From NCBI RefSeq assembly GCF_048553275.1, contig NZ_JBLZMW010000012.1, positions 1-64,000 of the forward strand: a stretch of DNA of 64,000 nucleotides, written 5' to 3'. The first letter of the stretch is position 1. Every line of letters begins with the position of its first letter. The notes below the pieces were generated by a model. The model worked only from the letters and a program-made list of their open reading frames with translations, was not told the origin of the DNA and ran no database searches. This DNA comes from Pacificoceanicola sp048553275. Lineage in GTDB: Bacteria > Pseudomonadota > Alphaproteobacteria > Rhodobacterales > Rhodobacteraceae. Below are positions 43,873 through 53,817 of this stretch, in pieces. Made by a program: the position numbers and the translations under genes.

Positions 43873-44343
43873 ATGTCCGGCGGAATTGATTACGGAAGGC
43901 TCATGCACCGCGCCATGCGCGGCCTGATCCAGGAAGTTCTGGAAGGCGTGCGCGAGAAAGGCCTGCCCGGAGATCATCATTTCTTCATCACCTTCGACAC
44001 CGCGCACCCCGATGCGGAGCTGGCCGATTGGTTGTCGGACCGCTATCCCGGAGAGATGACCGTGGTGATGCAACACTGGTTCGACGATCTCGACGTCTCG
44101 GACGAGGGCTTTGCCGTGTCGCTTAATTTCGGCGACGCGCCCGAGCGGCTTTACATCCCCTATGATGCCATCAAGACATTCGTCGATCCCTCCGTGGAGT
44201 TCGGCCTGCGCTTCGAGAGCCAGGAAAGCGAAGACGAGGACGACACGCCCCCGGACGATCCCGACGGCGGTGGCGATGAGGCCCCGGACGAGCCAAAGCA
44301 GCGTGACGCCGAAGTGGTCAGCCTCGACCGATTCCGCAAGTAA
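43873..44343 (+). CDS. sspB: SspB-family ClpXP adaptor
   Basis: A 156-residue adaptor that tethers ssrA-tagged proteins to ClpXP. The substrate-binding domain spans residues ~1-115 (HHFFITFDTAHPDAELADWL and FDDLDVSDEGFAVSLNFG), followed by an acidic flexible linker and the C-terminal ClpX-binding tail VVSLDRFRK. It lies about 2.5 kb from ssrA, whose tag it should recognise. It starts 62 bases after chrA. Confidence 0.9.
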   Translation: MSGGIDYGRLMHRAMRGLIQEVLEGVREKGLPGDHHFFITFDTAHPDAELADWLSDRYPGEMTVVMQHWFDDLDVSDEGFAVSLNFGDAPERLYIPYDAIKTFVDPSVEFGLRFESQESEDEDDTPPDDPDGGGDEAPDEPKQRDAEVVSLDRFRK

Positions 44344-44481
44344 TCGCGCCTGCTGCGTCCAATTGCCCGGTCTTACGGTCAATGTTAACGGTATCCCACG
44401 GTATACCGCCTTGTTTTTCCCGCCGCAGTCGCTAAGAGAAACCAAGCCCATCTTTTGCGACTTTGGCGAGGAGGATCCCCC

Positions 44482-45876
<1,395 letters not shown>

Positions 45877-45945
45877 ATTGTCGGCACGGGCGCGGTAGGC
45901 CGGCCCACCGCGCTCCCCCGACGTCGTTCTGACGAGAAGAAACAG

Positions 45946-45977
45946 CAGGTCCGGTCTTCCACCGGGCCTGTTTTGTT
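45946..45977 (+). terminator. Intrinsic terminator of fumC
   Basis: CAGGTCCGGT (45946-45955) pairs with ACCGGGCCTG (45961-45970) with one G-T pair, then TTTTGTT. It lies 70 bases after the fumC stop and 14 bases before the next start. Confidence 0.85.
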
Positions 45978-45990
45978 GTAAGATCGCGGC

Positions 45991-46164
45991 ATGAGCAAAG
46001 TCGTGAACCTGAACCAAGTCCGCAAGCAGAAATCCCGCGACGACAAACGCCGCGCAGCGGATGCGAATGCCGCGAAATACGGTTTAAGCAAAGCGCAAAA
46101 AACGCTGTCCAAGGCTCTGATTAAAAAGACAAAACGTGATCTTGACGGGCACGAAAAGGAATGA
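45991..46164 (+). CDS. DUF4169-like small basic protein
   Basis: A 57-residue basic protein (MSKVVNLNQVRKQKSRDDKR then ANAAKYGLSKAQKTLSKALI). This is the pattern of the DUF4169 family of alphaproteobacteria. It ends with a TGA that overlaps the next ATG (ATGA). It probably binds nucleic acid, judged only from its charge and its RHH-type neighbour. Confidence 0.85.
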   Translation: MSKVVNLNQVRKQKSRDDKRRAADANAAKYGLSKAQKTLSKALIKKTKRDLDGHEKE

Positions 46165-46403
46165 GCGGTCGGCCGGTGAAACGGTCCTTGACGCTGCGTG
46201 GACACCGGACCTCTGTCTCTTTGGAAGATGCCTTCTGGAAGGCGTTCCGCGCTATGGCAAAGGCGGAAGGCCTCGCTCTGAACGAGCTTGCCGCCCGCAT
46301 TGACGAAGCGCGGGATCCCGATATCGGACTGGCCTCGTCAATCCGCGTTGCGATCCTCGACAACCTTCATGCAAAGCTTCAAGAAGCCGACAAAAGTCTA
46401 TGA
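46161..46403 (+). CDS. Ribbon-helix-helix domain protein
   Basis: An 80-residue protein with KRSLTLRGHRTSVSLEDAFWKAF, a ribbon-helix-helix (RHH_4-type) DNA-binding fold, followed by a short helix. It probably acts as a small transcriptional regulator or nucleoid protein, with the DUF4169 neighbour. Its last six bases overlap the end of the convergent ABC ATPase gene. Confidence 0.85.
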   Translation: MSGRPVKRSLTLRGHRTSVSLEDAFWKAFRAMAKAEGLALNELAARIDEARDPDIGLASSIRVAILDNLHAKLQEADKSL

Positions 46404-47522
46404 CTTAAAAGGATAAATAAAGCACCTGTCGCGACGCACCGTGAGCCACATCGGGGTTCCGGGCTTGGGCAGGAAGACGTTCGGAACGGTTGCGCGCAGC
46501 ACCTCCTGATCGTGATCCATGCGAAACTCGACAAGGCTTTCGGAGCCCATGAAACGGGCCCGCTCGACCAGGCCCCGCGCCGGCGTTCCGGCCAGGACCG
46601 TCGGGTTTGGTCCTTTGCCGCTGCGGTCAAAGTCGATGCTCACATGCTGCGGGCGGAAGACGATTTCCACCTCGGTGCCATCGGCCACGCCCGGAGCCAG
46701 AAAGGCCCCAAAGGGCGTCGCCACCAGCGCGCCTTTAACTTTGCCGCGTAGAACATTGATATCACTGAAAAATGCAACCGCTTCGCGGTCCGCCGGGGCG
46801 TTGTAGATGTTGTAGGGCGCCCCTTGCTGGACGATCTTTCCATCGCGCATCAATGCGATCTCATCCGCCATACGCATGGCCTCTTCCGGCTCATGGGTGA
46901 CCAGAAGAACGCTCGCGCCCTCCTCCTTGAGCAGGTCAAGGGTCTCATCCCGAATGCCATCGCGCAGGCGATTGTCGAGGCCGGAGAACGGCTCGTCCAT
47001 CAGCATCACCCGTGGTTTCGGCGCCAGCGCCCGCGCCAGAGCAACCCGTTGCTGCTCCCCACCAGATAGCTGATGCGGGTATTCGTCGATGAAATGCGCC
47101 AGACCAACTCTGTCCAGTAAGGCCTTGGCCCTGCGGCGTTTTTCCGATCCGGACCCCTTCAGGCCAAACGCCACGTTCTGCCCGACCGTCAAATGCGGGA
47201 AGAGCGCGAAGTCCTGAAACATCAGCCCGATGGAGCGCCGCTCCGGCGGAACCCGAAAAACCGTGTCGCACACCAGTTTGCCGTCGAGATAAATGCTGCC
47301 GCTGTCCTGCATATCAACCCCGGCGATCATCCGCAGCGTCGTGGATTTACCGCAGCCGGATGGCCCCAGCAAACACATGACATTGCCCGGCTCGATCGCC
47401 AGAGAAACGTTATCCACAACCGCTCTGCCCTCGAAGTTGCGGACAAGATTGCGAATTTCCAGACGTGGGGGGATATTGGGCGCTGTCAAACCTGTCCTCG
47501 CAGCCTTCCCGAGAGAAACCAT
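46398..47522 (-). CDS. ABC transporter ATP-binding protein, FbpC/PotA type
   Basis: A 374-residue ATPase of the iron/polyamine importer group: Walker A GPSGCGKST (about residue 57), signature LSGGEQQRVALARAL, Walker B VMLMDEPFSGLD and the C-terminal TOBE-type region (EIVFRPQHVSIDFDRSG). ATG 47522 starts MVSLGKAARTG; the first ~20 residues before RLEIRNLVRNFEG are variable, so a later start is possible. It is encoded 22 bases after the SSS symporter on the same strand. No permease or binding protein is nearby, which is unusual. Confidence 0.85.
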   Translation of the reverse strand: MVSLGKAARTGLTAPNIPPRLEIRNLVRNFEGRAVVDNVSLAIEPGNVMCLLGPSGCGKSTTLRMIAGVDMQDSGSIYLDGKLVCDTVFRVPPERRSIGLMFQDFALFPHLTVGQNVAFGLKGSGSEKRRRAKALLDRVGLAHFIDEYPHQLSGGEQQRVALARALAPKPRVMLMDEPFSGLDNRLRDGIRDETLDLLKEEGASVLLVTHEPEEAMRMADEIALMRDGKIVQQGAPYNIYNAPADREAVAFFSDINVLRGKVKGALVATPFGAFLAPGVADGTEVEIVFRPQHVSIDFDRSGKGPNPTVLAGTPARGLVERARFMGSESLVEFRMDHDQEVLRATVPNVFLPKPGTPMWLTVRRDRCFIYPFKS

Positions 47523-47544
47523 CGGGTTTTGCGCAGAACAGCTA

Positions 47545-48915
47545 TCAGCCGCGCGAAGCCACCGCAACCCTGCGCGCGCCTGCGAGAACCGCGGCAAAAC
47601 CGACCAACAGAACCGCCACGCAGATGACCAGCAGCTGTTCGTATTTGTGACCCTCCGGCAGCAGCGCCGCCACGACGGGCGCGGACCGCGCGAAATAGGC
47701 CGCCGCCCCGAGCATCGCCGCCCCCCAGGCCAGCATGTAGGACCAGCGCGCCACCCTGCGCCGCAACACCAACCCGACGATCAACACCGGCGTCAGGAAC
47801 AGGCTCGCAGTGCCGCTCACCGCCACCGCGTCAAACAGGCTTTGATTGCCCCAAAGCGTCAGCGCCGTTCCTGCCAGGGCGAAAACCACCATCACCAGCC
47901 GCCCGCCCATCAAGCTGCGCGGTGCGAGCCGCAATTCCTCGACCACCAGCCGCGCCGCCGAGGCCAGCGCCGAATCAAGCGTCGACAAAGCCGAAACCAG
48001 CAGCGACAGCATCAACGCCGCAAATAGCCAGCCGGGGAACATCTGTGCCCATGTTCCGATCAATTCGCCTTCGTAAGCCGCGCCGCGCAAGCTGGCTTCG
48101 ATACCGAAAAGCCCAAAGCCGAAAATACACATCACAGAGATCCAGAATGCATGCAGGAAGGACGCCTGCGTGGTTTTCTCATCCGCCAGAAAGCCGCGAT
48201 CCATCATCACCGGGTCGTGCACCGGGTAGGAAAACACCTGCAGCGCCGCCACCGCGAGCAGCACCCAGCCGGTGTAGCCCCCCGATGTCCCCGGCGCGCT
48301 CAACGCCGCGCCAAGAGAAAAACCCGGACTCAGCAGCAGGGCAACAAAGGCCGCGCCAAACACCACGAGGAACAGCGCCATTTGCAGCACATCCGTGCGC
48401 AGCGCCGCGCTCAACCCACCCCAGGCAGAATAGGCCAGCGCCAGCACAGCCACGATGACGATCGCCGCCGGGCCGCTGCCCTCATACAGCGCGCCGAAAA
48501 TCAGCCCGACAACCAGCAGGTTTGCAAAGACCTCCGACAACAGCCGAAGCGAGATCACAAGGTTGTAAGCGCCCTGCCCGGCGCCCCCGAACTGCGCGCC
48601 CAGCCAGTCCTGAACGCTCCGCGCGCCCGCGCGCCGAAGCCGTGCCACGACGAAAGCGCCAGTCAGGAACGACGCGTAATACGCGGTATAGGCCAGCACG
48701 CCCGCGATCCCGTAGAAATAGCCAAGGATGGCCGAATTCATCAGCGACCGCGCGAAAATCCAGGTCGTCACCTGGCTCAGCGCCAGCGTCCACAGCCCCG
48801 GCGCAGCCCCATCCGCGCTCCGGCCTCCGAAAAAACCGTCAAGACTGGCGCGGCGCGGCGCAAAGGCAAAGCTCGCGGCAAGGATCAGACCAAAAAGAAT
48901 AAGAATGACAGGCAT
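47545..48915 (-). CDS. Sodium:solute symporter (SSS) family protein
   Basis: A 456-residue LeuT-fold membrane protein of the SSS family, about twelve hydrophobic helices. Useful motifs: LALSQVTTWIFARSLMNSA, SLRLLSEVFANLLVVG, and VLALAYSAWGGLSAALRTDVLQM, which resembles the family hallmark around the sodium site. Start ATG 48915 has CCGGAG nine bases upstream; the ATG at 48942 abuts GAGAGG. It lies upstream of an FbpC-like ATPase. Substrate unknown. Confidence 0.82.
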   Translation of the reverse strand: MPVILILFGLILAASFAFAPRRASLDGFFGGRSADGAAPGLWTLALSQVTTWIFARSLMNSAILGYFYGIAGVLAYTAYYASFLTGAFVVARLRRAGARSVQDWLGAQFGGAGQGAYNLVISLRLLSEVFANLLVVGLIFGALYEGSGPAAIVIVAVLALAYSAWGGLSAALRTDVLQMALFLVVFGAAFVALLLSPGFSLGAALSAPGTSGGYTGWVLLAVAALQVFSYPVHDPVMMDRGFLADEKTTQASFLHAFWISVMCIFGFGLFGIEASLRGAAYEGELIGTWAQMFPGWLFAALMLSLLVSALSTLDSALASAARLVVEELRLAPRSLMGGRLVMVVFALAGTALTLWGNQSLFDAVAVSGTASLFLTPVLIVGLVLRRRVARWSYMLAWGAAMLGAAAYFARSAPVVAALLPEGHKYEQLLVICVAVLLVGFAAVLAGARRVAVASRG

Positions 48916-49045
48916 TTGCAGCAGCTCCGGAAGGACGAACATCCTCTCGCTTAGCAGTCAGCGCCGCACCGGCATAGCCGCGTTACACCCCGATTTCACA
49001 AGCGTGAACGGTCGTTACGGGCCGCGCAGAGCCAGCGGCACAGAC

Positions 49046-49585
49046 TTACCCGAGCGCTTTGGCCAACCGCGGCAGCCGTGCCTTTTTAAGCAAGGGCCGC
49101 ATGTGCCAATCCTCGCCGGACAGCCGCCGCGCCTCGGCCAGAACCGCGTCCCCCACATGCTCCAGCGCCTCTGGCGCGCCTTGCCAAAGCCCGTGCAGGA
49201 ATCCATCCGGATCGGCCCGGCTCAGCCCTTCTTCGGCCAGGATCTGACCGGGGAAATCTTTATTGTTCAACGTGATAAGCAGGTCAGCTGAGCCTGAGAT
49301 CGCTGCCGCCAGCACATGCGTGTCCGCCGGGTCCGGCAGCCAGAGCCGGTCCTCAAGCGAGGGTTTCCACGTCACTACCGCCTTCGGCCAGGCCGAGGAC
49401 ACCAGCGCGATCTCGCCCCGCGCCTGCGCCTCGCCGCCGGGGCCAAGCTTGCGCGCCGCCCGCGCCCATTCCTCCAGAATGCGTGCCGACCAAAGCGGCT
49501 CGTAGAGACCCTGCCGGGCCGCGCCCAGCAACATCTCCCGCATCACCGTGGGAAACAGGACGCAGGTGTCGAGCAGGACCTTCAC
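49046..49585 (-). CDS. PIN-domain protein (RSP_2648-like)
   Basis: A 179-residue PIN-fold protein. The first acidic residue is in VKVLLDTCVLFP; others are in EEWARAARKLG and in WLPDPADTHVLAAAI (DxxDTHVLAAA, the second and third acidic sites). PIN domains are RNases. The start GTG (49585) overlaps the end of the RNA methyltransferase gene by four bases. This pair of a PIN protein and an RNA methyltransferase recurs in Rhodobacteraceae (the RSP_2648/RSP_2647 families). No antitoxin-like gene is next to it. Confidence 0.85.
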   Translation of the reverse strand: MKVLLDTCVLFPTVMREMLLGAARQGLYEPLWSARILEEWARAARKLGPGGEAQARGEIALVSSAWPKAVVTWKPSLEDRLWLPDPADTHVLAAAISGSADLLITLNNKDFPGQILAEEGLSRADPDGFLHGLWQGAPEALEHVGDAVLAEARRLSGEDWHMRPLLKKARLPRLAKALG

Positions 49586-50781
49586 AGCCGGAAGAACAGC
49601 GCCTTGAGATAGCCGCTTTCGGCCAGTTGCGGCAGCAGCGGATGATCCGGCCCCGCCTGTCCGGTATGGATCAGCTGCGCGCGCCGGCCGGCCCGCCCGA
49701 TGCCGCGCAGGCAAGCCCCGGTAAAGGCTGACAAATCCGCCGCATGCGAGCAGGAACACAGCACCAGGTAGCCATCCTCGGCCACCAGCGGCGCCGCCAG
49801 CCGCGCCACCCGCTCATAGGCCCGCAAGCCCCGGTCTAGCGCCGGTTTGTTCGGTGCAAAGGCGGGCGGATCACAGACCACGAGCCCGAAGGTCTCGCCC
49901 TCGTCCTGCATGGCCGTCAGCACATCGAAGGCATCGCCCTGCCGCGTGGCGAAACGCTCGGACGCCCCCATGCGCCGCGCGCCCTCTTCGGCCAACGCCA
50001 GCGCGGGCGCGGAGCCATCCACCGCCAGAGCCTGCGCCGCCCCGCCCGCCAGCGCGGCCAGCGCAAAGCCGCCCACATGGCTGAACACATCCAGCACCCG
50101 CGAATCCGCCGCCAGCCGCGCCGCAAAGGCATGGTTCTCGCGCTGGTCAAAAAACAGACCGGTTTTCTGCCCGCCGGTCAGATCCGCCATATAGGTCGCG
50201 CCGTTCATCTCGACAGGCACCGCAGCATCCGGCGCGGTCCCACGCAGCACGACGTCCACATCATCAAGCCCTTCGAGCGTACGCCCGCGCCCGCCCGCGT
50301 TCTTCATCACACAGCGCACACCGGTCACCGCCATCAGGGCTTCGGTCAGATCATCGAGAAAAACCTCGGCCCAGGCCGCGTTCGGCTGCACCACCGCGAC
50401 ATCCCCGAAACGGTCGATGATCACGCCGGGCATCCCATCCGCCTCCGCATGGATCAGGCGGTAGAAGGGCGCAGCATAGACCCGTTCGCGCATCTCCAGC
50501 GCCTTGTGCAACTTGCGCTCCAGCCAGGCACGGTCGATCACCGCCTCCGCGTCGCGATCCAGCATCCGCGCCACGATCTTCGACACCGGATTGACCGCGA
50601 CAACGCCCAAAGGCTCGCGCTCATTGTCCTCCAGCCGGGCAATCGTTCCGGGGGCAATCCCGCGCGAGCGCCGGTCCATGACCAATTCGTTATCAAACAC
50701 CCATGGCGCGCCACGGCGGATCGCGCGGGCGTTGGCTTTGGGTTTCAGGCGGAGGACGGGGCGTTCAGGGGTATCGCTCAT
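49582..50781 (-). CDS. Class I SAM-dependent RNA methyltransferase (RlmI-like, RSP_2647-like)
   Basis: A 399-residue methyltransferase. An N-terminal PUA-like domain (residues ~1-85; KANARAIRRGAPWVFDNEL and NPVSKIVARMLDRDAEAVIDR) precedes a Rossmann-fold catalytic domain with GGQKTGLFFDQRENHAFAA, LDVFSHVGGFALAAL (SAM site), CDPPAFAPNK (base-handling DPP motif) and CSCSHAADLSAF. This is the arrangement of RlmI, which makes 5-methylcytosine in 23S rRNA. It starts 40 bases past the operator palindrome side and overlaps the PIN gene. Confidence 0.88.
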   Translation of the reverse strand: MSDTPERPVLRLKPKANARAIRRGAPWVFDNELVMDRRSRGIAPGTIARLEDNEREPLGVVAVNPVSKIVARMLDRDAEAVIDRAWLERKLHKALEMRERVYAAPFYRLIHAEADGMPGVIIDRFGDVAVVQPNAAWAEVFLDDLTEALMAVTGVRCVMKNAGGRGRTLEGLDDVDVVLRGTAPDAAVPVEMNGATYMADLTGGQKTGLFFDQRENHAFAARLAADSRVLDVFSHVGGFALAALAGGAAQALAVDGSAPALALAEEGARRMGASERFATRQGDAFDVLTAMQDEGETFGLVVCDPPAFAPNKPALDRGLRAYERVARLAAPLVAEDGYLVLCSCSHAADLSAFTGACLRGIGRAGRRAQLIHTGQAGPDHPLLPQLAESGYLKALFFRL

Positions 50782-50866
50782 GGCGGTGGGTTACCCTGCT
50801 TTGCCTGACTTGAGAAGGGGCAAAGCGGCGCAAGCCTGCGCACCAAAGCGCAACACACCCTTTACC

Positions 50867-50878
50867 GTTAGCGCTAAC
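50867..50878. promoter_or_regulatory. GTTAGCGCTAAC palindrome, candidate LacI-type operator of edd-eda
   Basis: A perfect 12-base palindrome with a central CG step, 63 bases upstream of the edd start. Palindromes of this form (TTAGCGCTAA) are typical targets of LacI/GntR-like sugar regulators. No regulator gene lies in the window, so the binder would be elsewhere. Confidence 0.6.
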
Positions 50879-50940
50879 TGCGCTAAGTGAAGACAAATGC
50901 CACGCAACGGCGCCCGCCCACGCCCGCAAGGAGGCCCATC

Positions 50941-52746
50941 ATGCCGCTGAACGACACCATCGCCCGCGTCACATCCCGCATCGAAGAGCGCTCCGAGCCG
51001 CTTCGCAGCACCTATCTCGACCGCATGCGCCGCGCCGCAGAGGAAGGCCCCCGCCGCGCGCACCTCACCTGTGGCAATCAGGCCCACGCCTACGCGGCGA
51101 TGACGCAGGATCAGGACACCCTGGCCACCAGCCAGGCCCCGAACCTCGGTATCGTCACAGCCTACAATGACATGCTCTCCGCCCACCAGCCGTTCGAGCG
51201 CTTCCCGGAGCTGATCCGTCAGACTGCCCGCGAAAACGGCGGCACCGCACAGGTCGCCGGCGGCGTGCCCGCCATGTGCGACGGCATCACCCAAGGCCAG
51301 GTCGGCATGGAACTCTCGCTCTTCTCCCGCGACGTGATCGCTCTTGCCACCGGCGTCGCGCTCTCGCACAACGTCTTCGACGCCGCCATCTACCTCGGTG
51401 TTTGTGACAAGATCGTTCCCGGACTGATCATCGGCGCCGCAACCTTCGGCTATATACCCGGTATCTTCCTGCCTGCCGGCCCCATGCCATCCGGCATCCC
51501 GAACGACGAAAAATCCAAGGTTCGCCAACAGTTTGCAACCGGAGAGATCGGCCGCGATGAGCTGATGAAGGCCGAAATGGCCTCCTACCACAGCCCCGGC
51601 ACCTGCACCTTCTACGGCACCGCCAACACCAACCAGATGTTGATGGAATTCATGGGCCTGCATCTGCCCGGCGCCTCCTTCGTCAACCCAAATACCCCCC
51701 TGCGCGACGCGCTCACGACGGCGGGGGCAAAACGCGCGCTGGAAATCACCAACCTCGGCAACGACTACCGCCCGGTGAGCGAAATCCTGAACGCAAAAGC
51801 CTTCGTCAACGGCATGGTCGGCCTCATGGCCACCGGCGGCTCGACCAACCTCGTCCTGCACCTGCCCGCCATGGCCCGCGCCGCTGGCATCGTGCTCGAA
51901 CTCGAAGACTTCGACGAGATCTCCAACGCGACGCCCCTGATGGCCAAGGTCTACCCCAACGGCCTCGCCGACGTGAACCACTTCCACGCCGCGGGCGGCC
52001 TGCAGTACATGATCTCCGAACTGCTCGACAACGGCCTGCTGCACGAGGACGTCAGCACCGTCATGGGCGACGGCCTGACGCACTACCGGCAGGAACCGCG
52101 CCTGACCGAGGGCCGCGCCACATGGGTCGATGGCCCGCGCGTCACGGAAAATGACAAGATCCTGCGCCCGGTGTCCGATCCGTTCCAGCCCACCGGCGGC
52201 CTCAAGCAACTCGATGGGAATCTCGGCCACGGCATGATGAAAGTCTCCGCCGTCGCACCCGAACGCCAGGTCATCGAAGCCCCGGCCCGCATTTTCCAGG
52301 ATCAGGACAGCGTCAAGACCGCCTTCAAGAACGGCGAATTCACCGGCGACACCGTCGTCGTCGTCCGCTTCCAGGGGCCAAGCTCCAACGGCATGCCCGA
52401 ATTGCACGGCCTCACGCCCACCCTTGCCGTGCTGCAGGATCGCGGCCTCAAGGTCGCCCTCGTCACCGATGGCCGCATGTCCGGCGCGAGCGGAAAGGTG
52501 CCCGCCGCCATCCACATCTCGCCCGAAGCCTCCAAGGGCGGTCCGCTCGCCCGCCTCAGGGACGGCGACATCCTGCGCGTCGACGCTGTAAAAGGCACCA
52601 TCGACTGTCTCGCCGAAGACTTCGACAGCCGCACGCCCGTGACAGCGGACCTCACCGGCAACGGTCACGGTGTCGGACGCGAGCTTTTCGCCGCCTTCCG
52701 CGAAAACGTCGGCCTGTCCTCGAATGGCGCCGCCGTGGTGGTCTAG
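50941..52746 (+). CDS. edd: Phosphogluconate dehydratase
   Basis: A 601-residue dehydratase of the Entner-Doudoroff pathway (6-phosphogluconate to KDPG), of the IlvD/Edd family with a [4Fe-4S] cluster. Cluster cysteines are candidates in GGVPAMCDGITQGQ (about residue 118), YLGVCDKIVPG (about residue 154) and SPGTCTFYGTANTNQM. VTDGRMSGASGKVPAAIH is the C-terminal family block. The start ATG 50941 follows AAGGAGG seven bases upstream. Next gene is eda, 75 bases downstream. Confidence 0.95.
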   Translation: MPLNDTIARVTSRIEERSEPLRSTYLDRMRRAAEEGPRRAHLTCGNQAHAYAAMTQDQDTLATSQAPNLGIVTAYNDMLSAHQPFERFPELIRQTARENGGTAQVAGGVPAMCDGITQGQVGMELSLFSRDVIALATGVALSHNVFDAAIYLGVCDKIVPGLIIGAATFGYIPGIFLPAGPMPSGIPNDEKSKVRQQFATGEIGRDELMKAEMASYHSPGTCTFYGTANTNQMLMEFMGLHLPGASFVNPNTPLRDALTTAGAKRALEITNLGNDYRPVSEILNAKAFVNGMVGLMATGGSTNLVLHLPAMARAAGIVLELEDFDEISNATPLMAKVYPNGLADVNHFHAAGGLQYMISELLDNGLLHEDVSTVMGDGLTHYRQEPRLTEGRATWVDGPRVTENDKILRPVSDPFQPTGGLKQLDGNLGHGMMKVSAVAPERQVIEAPARIFQDQDSVKTAFKNGEFTGDTVVVVRFQGPSSNGMPELHGLTPTLAVLQDRGLKVALVTDGRMSGASGKVPAAIHISPEASKGGPLARLRDGDILRVDAVKGTIDCLAEDFDSRTPVTADLTGNGHGVGRELFAAFRENVGLSSNGAAVVV

Positions 52747-52779
52747 TCCCCCGTTTCTTCTCTTTGACAAATACTCCCG

Positions 52780-52800
52780 CCGGAGGCATCCGTCCTCCGG
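52780..52800 (+). promoter_or_regulatory. Intercistronic stem-loop between edd and eda
   Basis: CCGGAGG (52780-52786) pairs with CCTCCGG (52794-52800) around a 7-base loop. It is preceded by TTTGACAAATACTCCCG, a kind of sequence commonly seen after Rhodobacteraceae genes. It lies 21 bases before the eda start; no T tract follows, so it probably modulates mRNA stability rather than stops transcription. Confidence 0.55.
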
Positions 52801-52821
52801 GACAAGCACAAAGGTACCGTC

Positions 52822-53466
52822 ATGATCACTGCCGCAGACGCCAGCATCCAATCCGAAAAACTCTGCAAGCTCGCCCCGGTCATCCCGGTCCTCGTGGTCG
52901 ATGACGCATCACACGCCCGCCCGCTCGCCGAAGCGCTGGTCGCGGGCGGCTTGCCGGTGCTCGAAGTCACCCTGCGCACCCCGGCCGCGCTCGACGTCAT
53001 CGCCGAAATGTCCAAGGTCGAAGGCGGGGTTGTCGGCGCGGGCACGCTCCTGACCCCGACGGACGTGCGAAAGGCGGTCGAGGCCGGTGCGAAATTCGGC
53101 GTCTCCCCCGGCGCCACGGACACGATCCTGAGTGCCTGCGAAGAGGCCGACCTGCCGCTCCTGCCCGGCGCGGCCACCTCCTCCGAGGTCATGCGCCTGC
53201 TCGAACGCGGCTACACCGTGCAGAAGTTCTTCCCGGCGGAGGCCAATGGCGGGTCGAAGGCGCTCGGCGCCATCGGCGCGCCGATCCCGCAGGTGAAATT
53301 CTGCCCCACCGGCGGCGTATCAATGAAAAACGTCGGCGATTACCTGTCGCTCTCCAACGTGCTGTGCTGCGGCGGCAGCTGGGTCGCGCCGAAGGACCTC
53401 GTTCTGAAAGGCGACTGGAAAGCCATCGAAGAGCTCGCGCGCGAGGCCGCTGCGCTGCCGCGCTGA
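52822..53466 (+). CDS. eda: KDPG aldolase
   Basis: A 214-residue bifunctional KDPG/KHG aldolase, the second Entner-Doudoroff enzyme (KDPG to pyruvate and glyceraldehyde 3-phosphate). The catalytic lysine is Lys in TVQKFFPAEANGG (about residue 136); the general base region is GGLPVLEVTLRTP, and FCPTGGVSMKNVGDYL is the phosphate-binding loop. Forms an operon with edd and is followed by a strong terminator. Confidence 0.95.
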   Translation: MITAADASIQSEKLCKLAPVIPVLVVDDASHARPLAEALVAGGLPVLEVTLRTPAALDVIAEMSKVEGGVVGAGTLLTPTDVRKAVEAGAKFGVSPGATDTILSACEEADLPLLPGAATSSEVMRLLERGYTVQKFFPAEANGGSKALGAIGAPIPQVKFCPTGGVSMKNVGDYLSLSNVLCCGGSWVAPKDLVLKGDWKAIEELAREAAALPR

Positions 53467-53535
53467 TCGAACCACTTTGAAGATGTCCGGACCGGTGTCT
53501 TTCAAGAACATCGCCATCCGTTCGGATCGAAACAC

Positions 53536-53565
53536 AGCCCCGGCTCGCAAGCCGGGGCTTTTTAT
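53536..53565 (+). terminator. Strong intrinsic terminator of edd-eda
   Basis: AGCCCCGGCT (53536-53545) pairs perfectly with AGCCGGGGCT (53550-53559) around CGCA, and is followed by TTTTTATT. It is about 70 bases after the eda stop. Confidence 0.93.
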
Positions 53566-53817
53566 TGCGGCATTAACCAGGTTTTTTGTCGATCGGGCCG
53601 GAAAGGGCGATGGTACCGGGACCACGAAACATTCATCTTCTGGAATTGGTACAAAACTCGACCCGAATCGTACCATTCGCCGGTTAACGACATGCCTCGC
53701 GCGGTTAATTTCTCTTAACCCGCTGTGCTTGGCCGCGCCCAACACACAAGATAGACCCCGGCAACGACACCGGTCGTTGCCTTAACCTGAGCGCACGCTG
53801 CGTTAACCGCCCCGGGC
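53566..53817. other. Intergenic region between eda and mfd
   Basis: No gene is convincing in these 252 bases. A 9-bp hairpin GGCAACGAC-ACCG-GTCGTTGCC at 53760-53781 lies close to the mfd stop and could end the leftward mfd transcript, though no T run follows. A run of short TTAAC words is seen but no clear pattern. Confidence 0.5.

Noticed and set aside
45991..46403. DUF4169 and ribbon-helix-helix genes as a toxin-antitoxin module
   Set aside because: The RHH protein could be an antitoxin by fold, but the partner is a conserved small basic protein with no toxin-like motif, and the pair belongs to known conserved families.
49046..49585. PIN protein as the toxin of a toxin-antitoxin pair
   Set aside because: No small antitoxin gene precedes or follows. 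The overlapping partner is a full-length RNA methyltransferase.
50791..52851. A 686-codon minus-strand open frame opposite edd
   Set aside because: Edd is a full-length, motif-complete enzyme. The reverse frame has only Gly/Val/Ala/Asp-rich low-complexity sequence.
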